From contig NZ_CALEYG010000038.1 in NCBI RefSeq assembly GCF_937924975.1, positions 1 through 60,835 on the forward strand: DNA of 60,835 nucleotides, read 5' to 3'. A program made the position numbers and the translations under genes. Positions 15,343-23,290 of the stretch are shown here, piece after piece; positions within the stretch are counted from its first letter, which is position 1, and each line of letters begins with the position of its first letter. The DNA is from an uncultured Stomatobaculum sp. (GTDB lineage Bacteria > Bacillota > Clostridia > Lachnospirales > Lachnospiraceae). Below the pieces are notes generated by a model, which made no database searches, was not told the origin of the DNA, and saw only the letters and a program-made list of their open reading frames with translations.

Positions 15343-17035
15343 AGCACACGCGATCCTATCCGCATCCTCATCCGACAGGTGGCTGCACTGCCCACCATCG
15401 GCAAGGCTCTGTGAAACCTACGAGGACAAGGGAAGCCACTACGCTGCGGAAGGCACCGACGCACATGCGCTTGGCGAGTACAAGCTCAAGACCGCGCTCG
15501 GTATGCCTGCAGACGATCCGACCGACATCCTCAAATGGTATTCCGAGGAGATGGAGGATGCTACCTCCGGCTATGCCGAATACGTGCTGGAGCAGGTCGA
15601 AGCCGCCAAGGAAACCTGCGCTGATCCGGTCGTCCTGATTGAGCAGCGTGTGGACTTCTCCCGCTGGGTAGAACAAGGCTTCGGCACCGCCGACTGCATC
15701 ATCATCGCAGACGGTACGCTCCGGGTAATCGACTACAAGCACGGCTTAGGCGTTCTGGTCTCCGCAGAGGAAAATCCGCAAATGCAGTGTTATGCCCTCG
15801 GCGCTTTGGAGCTTTTCGATGACATTTACGACATCGATCAGGTATCCATGACCATCTACCAGCCGAGACGCCAGAACGTCAGCACCTACGAGATCAGCAA
15901 AGAGGATCTGTATCGCTGGGCGGATGAAGTCTTAAAGCCCACCGCAGATCTGGCTTTTGCCGGTGACGGGAACTTCCTGTGCGGTGAATGGTGCGGCTTC
16001 TGCAAGGCCAAGAATGAGTGCCGCGCCAGAGCCGAAGCAAACCTGAAGCTCGCGCAGCATGATTTTAAGCTCCCGCCACTGCTTACGGATACCGAGATCG
16101 AGATTATCCTCGGCAAGGTAGATGAGCTGGTTAGCTGGGCTTCCGATATCAAGGAATACGCCCTGCAGCAAGCTCTCTCCGGTAAGGAATGGACTGGCTT
16201 TAAGCTCGTCGAAGGACGCAGCAACCGCAGATACAGCAACGAGGCCGCCGTCATTGATGCGGTCGAGAAAGCAGGCTTTGACCCGTATGAGAAAAAGCTG
16301 CTCGGCATCACCGCCATGCAGAAGCTCCTCGGCAAGTCCCGCTTTGATGAACTCCTGACGGCTTACATTGAAAAGCCGCAGGGCAAACCCACTCTTGTGC
16401 CGGAGTCCGATAAGCGCCCGGCCATGAACATAGCAAAAATGATTTTATGGAGGAAAACGACAATGAGTAAGAATGTAAAAATCAGCAATCCCATGAAGGT
16501 TATCACCGGTGTCGACACCCGCTGGAGCTACGCGAACGTCTGGGAGCCGAAATCCATCAACGGCGGCACTCCCAAGTACAGCGTGAGTCTCATCATCCCG
16601 AAGTCCGACACCAAGACCATCGCCAAGATTCAGGCTGCTATCGAGGCTGCCTACAAAGCGGGCGAGGCCAAGCTCAAGGGCAACGGCAAGTCCGTACCGG
16701 CGCTCTCTGTTTTGAAGACTCCTCTGCGTGACGGCGATGCAGAGCGTCCAGACGACGAGGCCTACAAGAATGCCTACTTTGTCAACGCCAATGCAACCTC
16801 TGCACCCGGCATCGTGGACGCAGATCTGAATCCGATTCTCACCCGCTCTGAAGTGTACAGCGGTGTGTACGGCAGAGCCAGCATCACGTTTTATGCTTTC
16901 AACTCTTCCGGCAATAAGGGAATCGCCTGCGGACTCAACAATCTGCAGAAGATTCGCGACGGTGAGCCTCTCGGCGGCAAGGCAAGTGCTGAGTCCGACT
17001 TTGCCACTGATGACGATGAAGATTTTCTCAACTAA
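15332..17035 (+). CDS. DUF2800 nuclease-like protein fused to DUF2815 by a frameshift
   Basis: The open frame gives 567 residues, but these are two families. Residues 1-~370 are DUF2800, a PD-(D/E)XK exonuclease-like protein of phage replication modules: 'SASSSDRWLHCPPSAR' at the N-terminus, the 'GTADCIIIADGTLRVIDYKHG' core with D and D-x-K, and a C-x-W-C-x2-C cluster near 218-230 that suggests an Fe-S or zinc site. Residues 378-567 are DUF2815. At 16435-16439 there are five As; with a sixth A, DUF2800 would run on as NIAKNDFMEENDNE and stop at 16468-16470, overlapping the DUF2815 ATG. One lost base therefore explains the fusion. Expression as a true fusion, or of DUF2815 from its own start, is possible. 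Confidence 0.82.
   Translation: MAAKAHAILSASSSDRWLHCPPSARLCETYEDKGSHYAAEGTDAHALGEYKLKTALGMPADDPTDILKWYSEEMEDATSGYAEYVLEQVEAAKETCADPVVLIEQRVDFSRWVEQGFGTADCIIIADGTLRVIDYKHGLGVLVSAEENPQMQCYALGALELFDDIYDIDQVSMTIYQPRRQNVSTYEISKEDLYRWADEVLKPTADLAFAGDGNFLCGEWCGFCKAKNECRARAEANLKLAQHDFKLPPLLTDTEIEIILGKVDELVSWASDIKEYALQQALSGKEWTGFKLVEGRSNRRYSNEAAVIDAVEKAGFDPYEKKLLGITAMQKLLGKSRFDELLTAYIEKPQGKPTLVPESDKRPAMNIAKMILWRKTTMSKNVKISNPMKVITGVDTRWSYANVWEPKSINGGTPKYSVSLIIPKSDTKTIAKIQAAIEAAYKAGEAKLKGNGKSVPALSVLKTPLRDGDAERPDDEAYKNAYFVNANATSAPGIVDADLNPILTRSEVYSGVYGRASITFYAFNSSGNKGIACGLNNLQKIRDGEPLGGKASAESDFATDDDEDFLN
16463..17035 (+). CDS. DUF2815 ssDNA-binding-like protein (internal start)
   Basis: Predicted protein of 190 residues. 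The ATG at 16463 keeps its own TGGAGGAAAA ribosome site inside the fused frame, so this protein is probably still made separately. The sequence 'VITGVDTRWSYANVWEPK', then 'PKYSVSLIIPKSD' and the acidic C-terminus ('ATDDDEDFLN') match DUF2815, a single-stranded-DNA-binding-like family (OB fold, acidic tail) encoded in phage replication modules. It should coat ssDNA and recruit replication or recombination proteins through its acidic tail, as other SSBs do; this is inferred. Confidence 0.75.
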   Translation: MSKNVKISNPMKVITGVDTRWSYANVWEPKSINGGTPKYSVSLIIPKSDTKTIAKIQAAIEAAYKAGEAKLKGNGKSVPALSVLKTPLRDGDAERPDDEAYKNAYFVNANATSAPGIVDADLNPILTRSEVYSGVYGRASITFYAFNSSGNKGIACGLNNLQKIRDGEPLGGKASAESDFATDDDEDFLN

Positions 17036-17053
17036 GGAAAGGAGCGCAAAACT

Positions 17054-17245
17054 ATGGAAAGCACAGTAATGATTTCATCCCTTCTCTGCAACATCCTGAT
17101 TGGATTCTTCTGCATCGTAGTCCTGTCTTGGGCAGTGGTCGCCATCCAGACGGTGATCAACGACTTCAAGCGTGAGAAACGCGAGGAGAAAAAGGCCGCG
17201 CAGGACGACGAATACCATATCAAGCGTATGGAATCTCTGAAATAA
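17054..17245 (+). CDS. Small single-span membrane protein
   Basis: Predicted protein of 63 residues with AAAGGAG twelve bases before the ATG. A hydrophobic segment covers residues ~6-32 ('ISSLLCNILIGFFCIVVLSW') and a strongly charged cytoplasmic tail follows ('FKREKREEKKAAQDDEYHIKRM'). It is typical of short membrane proteins within phage or ICE early regions and has no known function. A GCGGCTTA/TAAGCCGC hairpin lies immediately downstream. Confidence 0.65.
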   Translation: MESTVMISSLLCNILIGFFCIVVLSWAVVAIQTVINDFKREKREEKKAAQDDEYHIKRMESLK

Positions 17246-17259
17246 TCCAGTACCGGCAG

Positions 17260-17288
17260 GCGGCTTAGGAGTGATCTTAAGCCGCTTG
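17260..17288 (+). terminator. Hairpin between membrane protein and polymerase
   Basis: GCGGCTTA (17260-17267) and TAAGCCGC (17278-17285) form an 8-bp stem followed by TTGTTTG. The T-run is imperfect, so this may be a weak terminator or a spacer hairpin. Confidence 0.5.
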
Positions 17289-17308
17289 TTTGAATTGAGG
17301 TGAAATCT

Positions 17309-19297
17309 ATGCAAACACTCAGTATCGATATTGAAACCTACAGCGACGTAAATCTGTCCAAGTGCGGCGTTTATAAATATGCCGAGTCACCAGATTTTGA
17401 AATACTGCTGTTCGGCTACAGCACCGACGGCTCCGATGTGACGGTCATCGACCTTGCACAGGGAGAACGCCTGCCGCAGGAAATTATAGATGCCCTGACC
17501 GATGATTCTGTCATCAAATGGGCTTTCAATGCAAATTTTGAACGGGTGTGCTTATCCCGGTATCTCCGTGATCTGGGTGTGAGCCTTGATCTCTTCCATG
17601 ATAACCATCCACTCTCTCAGGAGTGCGCCAAGTTCTTAAACCCAGAAAGCTGGCGCTGCTCTATGGTCTGGGCGGGCACAATGGGACTGCCGCTTTCTCT
17701 GGAAGGCGTCGGTGCTGTCCTCGGTCTTGAAAAGCAGAAGCTCACTGAAGGGAAAGACCTGATCAAATACTTCTCCGTGCCCTGCACTCCGACAAAGGCA
17801 AACGGCGGTCGCACAAGGAACCATCCCTTCCACGCGCCGGACAAATGGAAAGCCTTCAAAAAATATAACATCCGTGATGTGGAAACCGAGATCGGCATCA
17901 AGGATCGCCTCGCTAAATTTCCTGTGTCGGACGAGGTCTGGGATGAATACCATATCGATCAGGAAATTAACGACAGAGGTGTACGACTCGACATGGATCT
18001 GGTGAAAGAAGCCATCGAAATGGATACACGCTCCTGGTCTGAGCTGACTGCTGCTATAAAAGACATCACAGCACTTGATAATCCGAACTCCGTGCAGCAA
18101 ATGAAGCAATGGCTCTCCGATAATGGTCTCGAAACCGACACTCTTGGCAAAAAAGTCGTGGCAGAGCTCATCAAAACGGCTCCTCCAGAGCTGCAGACCG
18201 TTCTGGAACTGCGCCAGCAACTTGCCAAATCCTCCGTCAAAAAATATCAGACGATGGAGCGTGCAGTCTGTGACGACGGCAGGGCTCGCGGCATGTTCGC
18301 ATTTTACGGAGCCAACCGCACTGGGCGATGGGCAGGAAGACTCATACAATTACAAAATCTCCCGCAAAATCATCTCCCGGATCTGGCCGATGCCCGTGCT
18401 CTTGTAAAATCCGGAGACTTCGATGCCGTGAAGCTTCTATATGAAGATGTCCCGGATACACTCTCTCAACTAATCCGGACAGCATTCATCCCGAAGGATG
18501 GCACGCAGTTTTATGTTTCTGACTTCAGCGCCATCGAAGCCAGAGTCATCGCATGGTATGCCGGTGAGACATGGTGTCAAAAAGTCTTTGAAACTGGAGG
18601 TGACATCTACTGCGCTAGCGCCAGTCAGATGTTCCATGTTCCGGTCGAGAAACATGGCATTAACGGCCACTTGCGTCAAAAAGGCAAAATCGCGGAACTT
18701 GCGCTCGGCCACGGCGGCTCGGTCGGTGCCTTAAAGGAAATGGGCGCTATTGAGATGGGACTTTCCGAAGATGAGCTTCCTCCGCTGGTGGATGCATGGC
18801 GACAGACAAATCCCAATATAGTGAAATTCTAGTGGGATGTCGACCGAGCTGTTATGGAGGCCGTGAAATATAAACACGCAACCAGCAGCTACGGACTTAC
18901 CTTCTCCTGTCGCTCCGGAATGCTCTTTATTACACTGCCCTCCGGACGTAACCTCGCCTATGTAAAGCCAAAGGTCGGTACGAATAAATTCGGAGGCGAG
19001 TGTATTACCTATGAGAGCATAGGCAGCACGAAAAAATGGGAACGGCTCGATTCATACGGGCCGAAATTCGTGGAAAATATCGTGCAGGCAACCTCCCGCG
19101 ACATTCTCTGCTATGCCATGAAGACGCTGCGCTGCTGCTCCATCGTCATGCATATCCACGACGAGCTGGTTATCGAAGCTGATCCTCGCATGTCTCTTGA
19201 CGTTCTCTGTGAACAGATGGGCAGGACTCCTCCGTGGGCAAAAGGCCTGAAGCTCCGCGCCGACGATTACACCACGCCCTTTTACAAAAAAGATTAA
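17309..19297 (+). pseudogene. Phage-type DNA polymerase A, broken by an amber codon
   Basis: One continuous frame is interrupted by TAG at 18830-18832; the frame is kept on both sides (510 then about 154 residues). Part 1 has a 3'-5' exonuclease motif ('SIDIETYSDV') and polymerase motifs 'NRTGRWAGRLIQLQNLP' and 'SDFSAIEARVIAWYAG' (motif A). Part 2 holds 'IHDELVIEAD', motif C with the catalytic HDE. The stop falls where family members have a Trp (Phe-Trp-Trp-Asp), so TGG became TAG. The ATG at 17309 follows GAGGTG; a GTG three codons upstream is also in frame. Without suppression the product lacks motifs B and C and cannot be active. It would have copied the element's DNA. Confidence 0.85.
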
Positions 19298-19303
19298 AAA
19301 TCG

Positions 19304-19336
19304 TCCGCTCAAATCAGGCGTTCATCTCCAGTGGAA
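19304..19336 (+). repeat. 33-nt leader repeat, copy 2
   Basis: Second copy of the sequence at 14791-14823 (30 of 33 identical). It starts just after the polymerase stop and lies about 50 bases before the next gene, which has its own AAGGAGG. Confidence 0.6.
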
Positions 19337-19383
19337 ATTAGAGGTGGACGCCTTTAAGTCTGCCCGGAAAGGAGGACTTTTGA

Positions 19384-19806
19384 GTGAGCAACGATTATCG
19401 CAACAGCGAAGGCTATCCTGACCCAACTGCAGGTGAAGCACTCTCCCGGATTGCTGCAAATGAAAAGCAGTCCCTTCGTGCTTTCCGGCCCATCGTCTAC
19501 ATCTGCTCTCCGTTTTCCGGAGATGTGGAGACAAACGTGAGGAGTGCCAGACGCTACAGCCGCTTTGCCGTGGACAAGGGATATATCCCTATCGCACCGC
19601 ATCTGCTATTTCCGCAGTTCCTTGATGATGACAATCCGCAAGAACGTGAGCTTGGTCTTTTCTTCGGGAATGCCCTCATGAGCAAGTGTTCTGAGGTCTG
19701 GGTATTCGGTAGCCGCATCTCATCCGGTATGGAATCAGAAATCAAACGCGCCAAGTGGAAGGGCTATCACTTGCGCTATTTCACAGAAGAATGTCAGGAG
19801 GTTTAA
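19384..19806 (+). CDS. DUF4406-like / nucleoside 2-deoxyribosyltransferase-fold protein
   Basis: Predicted protein of 140 residues starting with GTG behind AAGGAGG. Residues ~37-140 have the Rossmann-like pattern of this superfamily: 'VYICSPFSGDVETNVRSARRYSRFAVDKGYIPIAPHLLF', then 'MSKCSEVWVFGSRISSGMESEIKRA', which matches the conserved 'SxGM..E...A' end motif. Such proteins are frequent in phage replication modules and may act on nucleotides; a deoxyribosyl transfer role is inferred from the fold only. It overlaps no neighbour and precedes a 109-residue gene by four bases. Confidence 0.72.
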   Translation: MSNDYRNSEGYPDPTAGEALSRIAANEKQSLRAFRPIVYICSPFSGDVETNVRSARRYSRFAVDKGYIPIAPHLLFPQFLDDDNPQERELGLFFGNALMSKCSEVWVFGSRISSGMESEIKRAKWKGYHLRYFTEECQEV

Positions 19807-19810
19807 CGCT

Positions 19811-20140
19811 ATGTATGAAATTAAAGAAAATCGCAGAGAGCTTTTCGATGGCACGGAGATCACTACCTACACCCGTGATGTGGTAAGTGTCAATATCCTG
19901 CAGGTCGAAGCCGGAACGACTGGCTACAAAGGTGGCGACACCGGCCACGGCGGACGCACTTATTTCCGCATTTCCGATGAAGCCAGCACATATATCCATG
20001 TCAGGCCTTTTATGGACAGATTCGGCTGCAACGGTTTTGAAGTTACCCTTGGCGGCGACTGCGAACTGGAAACCATGATCCGCGCCCTGAAATTTATCAC
20101 GAAGGTGCTGGAGGAAGAATCGGAGGAGGTGTACGACTGA
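19811..20140 (+). CDS. Conserved phage-module protein of unknown function
   Basis: Predicted protein of 109 residues, with CAGGAGG before the ATG inside the end of the previous gene. It reads as an alpha/beta protein with a Gly-rich middle ('GYKGGDTGHGGRTYF') and an acidic C-terminus ('LEEESEEVYD'). No catalytic motif is recognised. Its final base overlaps the first base of the primase ATG (the A of TGATG), which suggests translational coupling with the replication primase. Confidence 0.65.
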   Translation: MYEIKENRRELFDGTEITTYTRDVVSVNILQVEAGTTGYKGGDTGHGGRTYFRISDEASTYIHVRPFMDRFGCNGFEVTLGGDCELETMIRALKFITKVLEEESEEVYD

Positions 20141-22312
20141 TGTTTACTTTGTATAGCGCCGATTTTATCGGCAATCCCGGTAACTGCTCCTATCCTCATA
20201 AGATCGTGGTCATGGACGCGGACAGCCTGAAAGCGGCTGTCTGCCACGACTATGTTTGTGCGGAATACAAGAACCACTACCGCAACGGCGACAACTTCCT
20301 CTCCGCAGACCGCCTTCCCGTGGACTGCGACAACGACCACTCGGAAGATCCGGCGGATTGGATCAAGCCCTCGGATGTGCTGGAGGCTTTTCTCGGCGTG
20401 AGCCTTGCCATCCACTACAGTCGCTTCAATAACCGCGAGAAAAACGGAAAGCCTGTGAGACCGAAGTTCCATGTGCTCTTTCCTATTGACCGCGTAACGG
20501 ATTCCACCCTTTACGCTGATATGAAGAAGCTGGTCAATACCATCTTTCCATATTTCGATACGAACGCGCTGGATGCCGCACGCTTCTTCTTCGGGACAAA
20601 AGACCCGGACGTGGAGCTCTATCCCGGTCGCATGAACCTCACGGAATTTTTGAATGACGACGAGTTCGATGCTGGTCTTCCCGGCGGTCATGAAAAGGAT
20701 AGCGTTATCCCGGAAGGCAGTCGCAATGCCACCATGTCCCGCTTTGCCGGGATTGTCATCAAGAAATACGGCGACACGGAAACAGCCTACCAGAGCTTTC
20801 TGGAAAAGGCCGCAACCTGTGTGCCGCTTCTCGATAACAACGAACTTAATACCATCTGGCACAGCGCCCAGCGCTTTTATTCCAAGATCAGCCGCGAGGA
20901 CGGTTATGTCCCTCCGGAAGTTTATAACGATGAGAACAGCTATAAGCCGGAGGACTTCTCCGATGTCGGACAGGCCGAAGTGCTCTCGAAGTATTTTGCA
21001 AATGAACTGCGCTACTCACCGGCCACCCATTTTATTCGATACAGCGATCACTACTGGCAGGAAACGGAGCCCGGCGCACAGGCCGTCGCTCATGAGCTTA
21101 CCCGCAGACAGCTCTTAGAAGCCAATCGAAATGTGATGGAGGCGCTGCAGAAGCTCAAAAACTGCGGAGCGCAGGAAATCCTTGATAACACATCCAAGGC
21201 CAAAGCAGAACAGCTGATGAACGATGAACAGATGGAGGCCTATCAGGAGTTCCTTGCCGCCAAGGCCTACCAGAGTTTTGCCGTCCGCAGGCGCGATTCC
21301 AAGAACATTACATCTACCCTCAAAGAGACGCACCCGATGCTGGAAATCTCACCAAGGGATCTGGACACGGACTGCTTCCTGCTTTGCACACCGGAAGCAA
21401 CCTTTGACCTGCGCTTAGGCATGGCCGGAGCCCGCGAACACTCTGCCGATGACTTTATTACGAAAATCACGTCCGTGTCGCCCGGCAGTAAGGGAGCACA
21501 GCTCTGGCAGGACGATCTTGATCTGATTTTTTCAGAAGGATCAGCAGCTTATCGACTATGTACAAATGATCTGCGGACTTGCTGCAATCGGGAAGGTTTT
21601 TGTGGAGGCGCTCATCATCGCATACGGCGATGGCCGGAACGGCAAATCCACCTTCTGGAATGCCATCTCCCGCGTGCTTGGACTCTACAGCAGAAATATA
21701 TCCGCAGATACCCTGACCGTCAGATGCCGCAGGAATATCAAGCCGGAAATGGCTGAGGTCAAGGGCAAGCGCCTGCTGATTGTTGCAGAAATGCAGGAAG
21801 GCGCACGTCTCAATGACTCTACGGTCAAGCAGCTCTGTTCCACAGACGACGTGTTCGCGGAGAAAAAATATAAAGATCCGTTTTCCTTCAAGCCCTGCCA
21901 CACGCTGGTGCTCTATACGAACCACCTGCCTCGCGTCTCCGCCTCCGATGACGGTATCTGGCGCAGGCTTATCGTGATCCCATTTAACGCCAAGATCGAA
22001 GGCAAGGCCGACATTAAAAATTACGGTGAGTACCTGTATGAGAATGTCGGTGAAAGCATTCTGGCATGAGTGATCGAAGGAGCCAAGAAGGTAATCGGCC
22101 TCGGTTACCAGATCCCGGTGCCGGACTGTGTAACGAAGGCAATTGAGGAATATCGCAGCCAGAACGACTGGTTCGGACATTTTCTGGATGAGAAGTGCGT
22201 GGTAGATGAGTCCTTTAAGGAAAGTTCCTCGGCTCTCTATCAGGCGTACCGCAACTACTCGCCAGCATTTTCTCAGAAGCATTACAAACAATGCCTGACA
22301 ACATCTATGTGA
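20140..22312 (+). pseudogene. Phage P4/D5-type primase-helicase, frameshifted and truncated
   Basis: Three pieces of one gene. 20140 to ~21540 encodes the N-terminal primase part ('PVDCDNDHSEDPADWI', 'RPKFHVLFPIDRV', 'DAARFFFG') and the start of the D5_N region. Six Ts at 21537-21542, one more than needed, throw the frame; dropping one T restores 'LIFQKDQQLIDYVQMICGLA' into the ORF at 21566-22069, with Walker A 'GDGRNGKSTF' and the SF3 helicase motifs 'LLIVAEMQEG' and 'YTNHLPRVS'. TGA at 22067-22069 then replaces an expected Trp ('ESILA*VIEGAKKVI'). After residue 'YRNY' near 22260 the sequence departs from the family, so the C-terminus is lost. A short tail ORF, 22291-22377, may be a remnant of a further gene. 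It cannot make a full-length enzyme. Confidence 0.85.
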
Positions 22313-22378
22313 AATTTGAAGATATCACTGCATGGGGAGTCGGTGGCATGTATATTGACAGAAATCAGTACAGGTAAA

Positions 22379-23041
22379 ATGACAATGAAAGAAACGATTA
22401 TTTTGACAGCCTTCACCGATCCCATGATGGGCTTAAGCTACGAAAGCGAGCCTGTCATGGAACGGTTGAAACAGAACTATGGCGATCAGATAGAATTCCG
22501 ATATGTTATGAGTCTTCTGGTACGGAATGTTTCAGACTTCATGACACAAGAAGAACGAATAATGGATGTAGAATCCGGCATCCGAAAGTATTGTGAACGT
22601 CTTGCAGGCATATACAAAAGCGAAGAATCCATTGGCGGACTTCCCATCAACATGGAAGGCTTCTGCCTGTTCGATACTGACCATTGTAGTTCCAAGCCTC
22701 TCAATCTGGTATACAAAACAGCCCAGCTTGCTGACCCAGAGAGATCTGAAGCATTCCTCACAGAACTCCGCCACGCCACTGTGATCGACTGCCTGCCAAC
22801 AACACATTTTGATATAATAATGAAGATCGCACAAAAAGTCGGTATAGATGAATATTCCTTCAAACAATATTATCAAAATGGAAATGCAGAAAAAGCATTA
22901 GAGACAGATCTGGAATATACTCATAGGCTTGGTATCCACTCCCTTCCGGCATATCTGATCCAGTCCGGTGACAAAGCCATCATAATGCAGAGCTTTGAAT
23001 ATCAGGATTTCGTTGATGTGATTACCAAACTTACGCATTGA
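22379..23041 (+). CDS. DsbA-fold thioredoxin-like protein without active-site cysteines
   Basis: About 220 residues from the ATG at 22379 (or 22385); an AGGT lies upstream. The N-terminus reads 'ILTAFTDPMMGLSYESEPVMERL', the FrnE/DsbA-family opening in which 'DPMCxxCxG' would be usual, but here Met replaces Cys and no CxxC is left. The helical insertion ('LAGIYKSEESIGGLPINME') and the C-terminal 'HSLPAYLIQ', equivalent to the cis-Pro loop, are kept. It is probably not a classical disulfide oxidoreductase; relatives with the same 'DPMMG' opening seem to exist in Clostridia. There is no signal peptide. It lies between the decayed phage module and the mobilizable element, and its connection to either is unclear. 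Confidence 0.7.
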   Translation: MTMKETIILTAFTDPMMGLSYESEPVMERLKQNYGDQIEFRYVMSLLVRNVSDFMTQEERIMDVESGIRKYCERLAGIYKSEESIGGLPINMEGFCLFDTDHCSSKPLNLVYKTAQLADPERSEAFLTELRHATVIDCLPTTHFDIIMKIAQKVGIDEYSFKQYYQNGNAEKALETDLEYTHRLGIHSLPAYLIQSGDKAIIMQSFEYQDFVDVITKLTH

Positions 23042-23124
23042 TAGAATCATAAAACAAGGCCGGTAACATATTCATTAAATTCATTCAATACGATATCCTC
23101 CTTCAAATCTCGAGTTGTCGCCCC

Positions 23125-23174
23125 GACATCTAACTCGGCAACTCAATATAGTGACATCTATCGTGGCAACTCAA
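23125..23174. repeat. Imperfect 22-bp direct repeats, possible IS end
   Basis: GACATCTA-N4-GGCAACTCAA occurs at 23125-23146 and 23153-23174, with a degenerate inverted partner (GAGTTGTCGCC) at 23112-23122. Repeats of this kind inside ~60 bases are reminiscent of the multiple terminal repeats of IS21-family elements, but no istA or istB is present. It may be a leftover insertion-sequence end. The rest of 23042-23290 holds no gene. Confidence 0.35.
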
Positions 23175-23290
23175 CTCTCACACATTTTGCCCCAGATTGC
23201 CCTTGGATAAGTTACCGTAGACTATTACCCGCTCCACCCGCTCGAAACCATCGGGAGCCGAAAAGCGCCTGAAATCAAGGGCTTTCGCAA

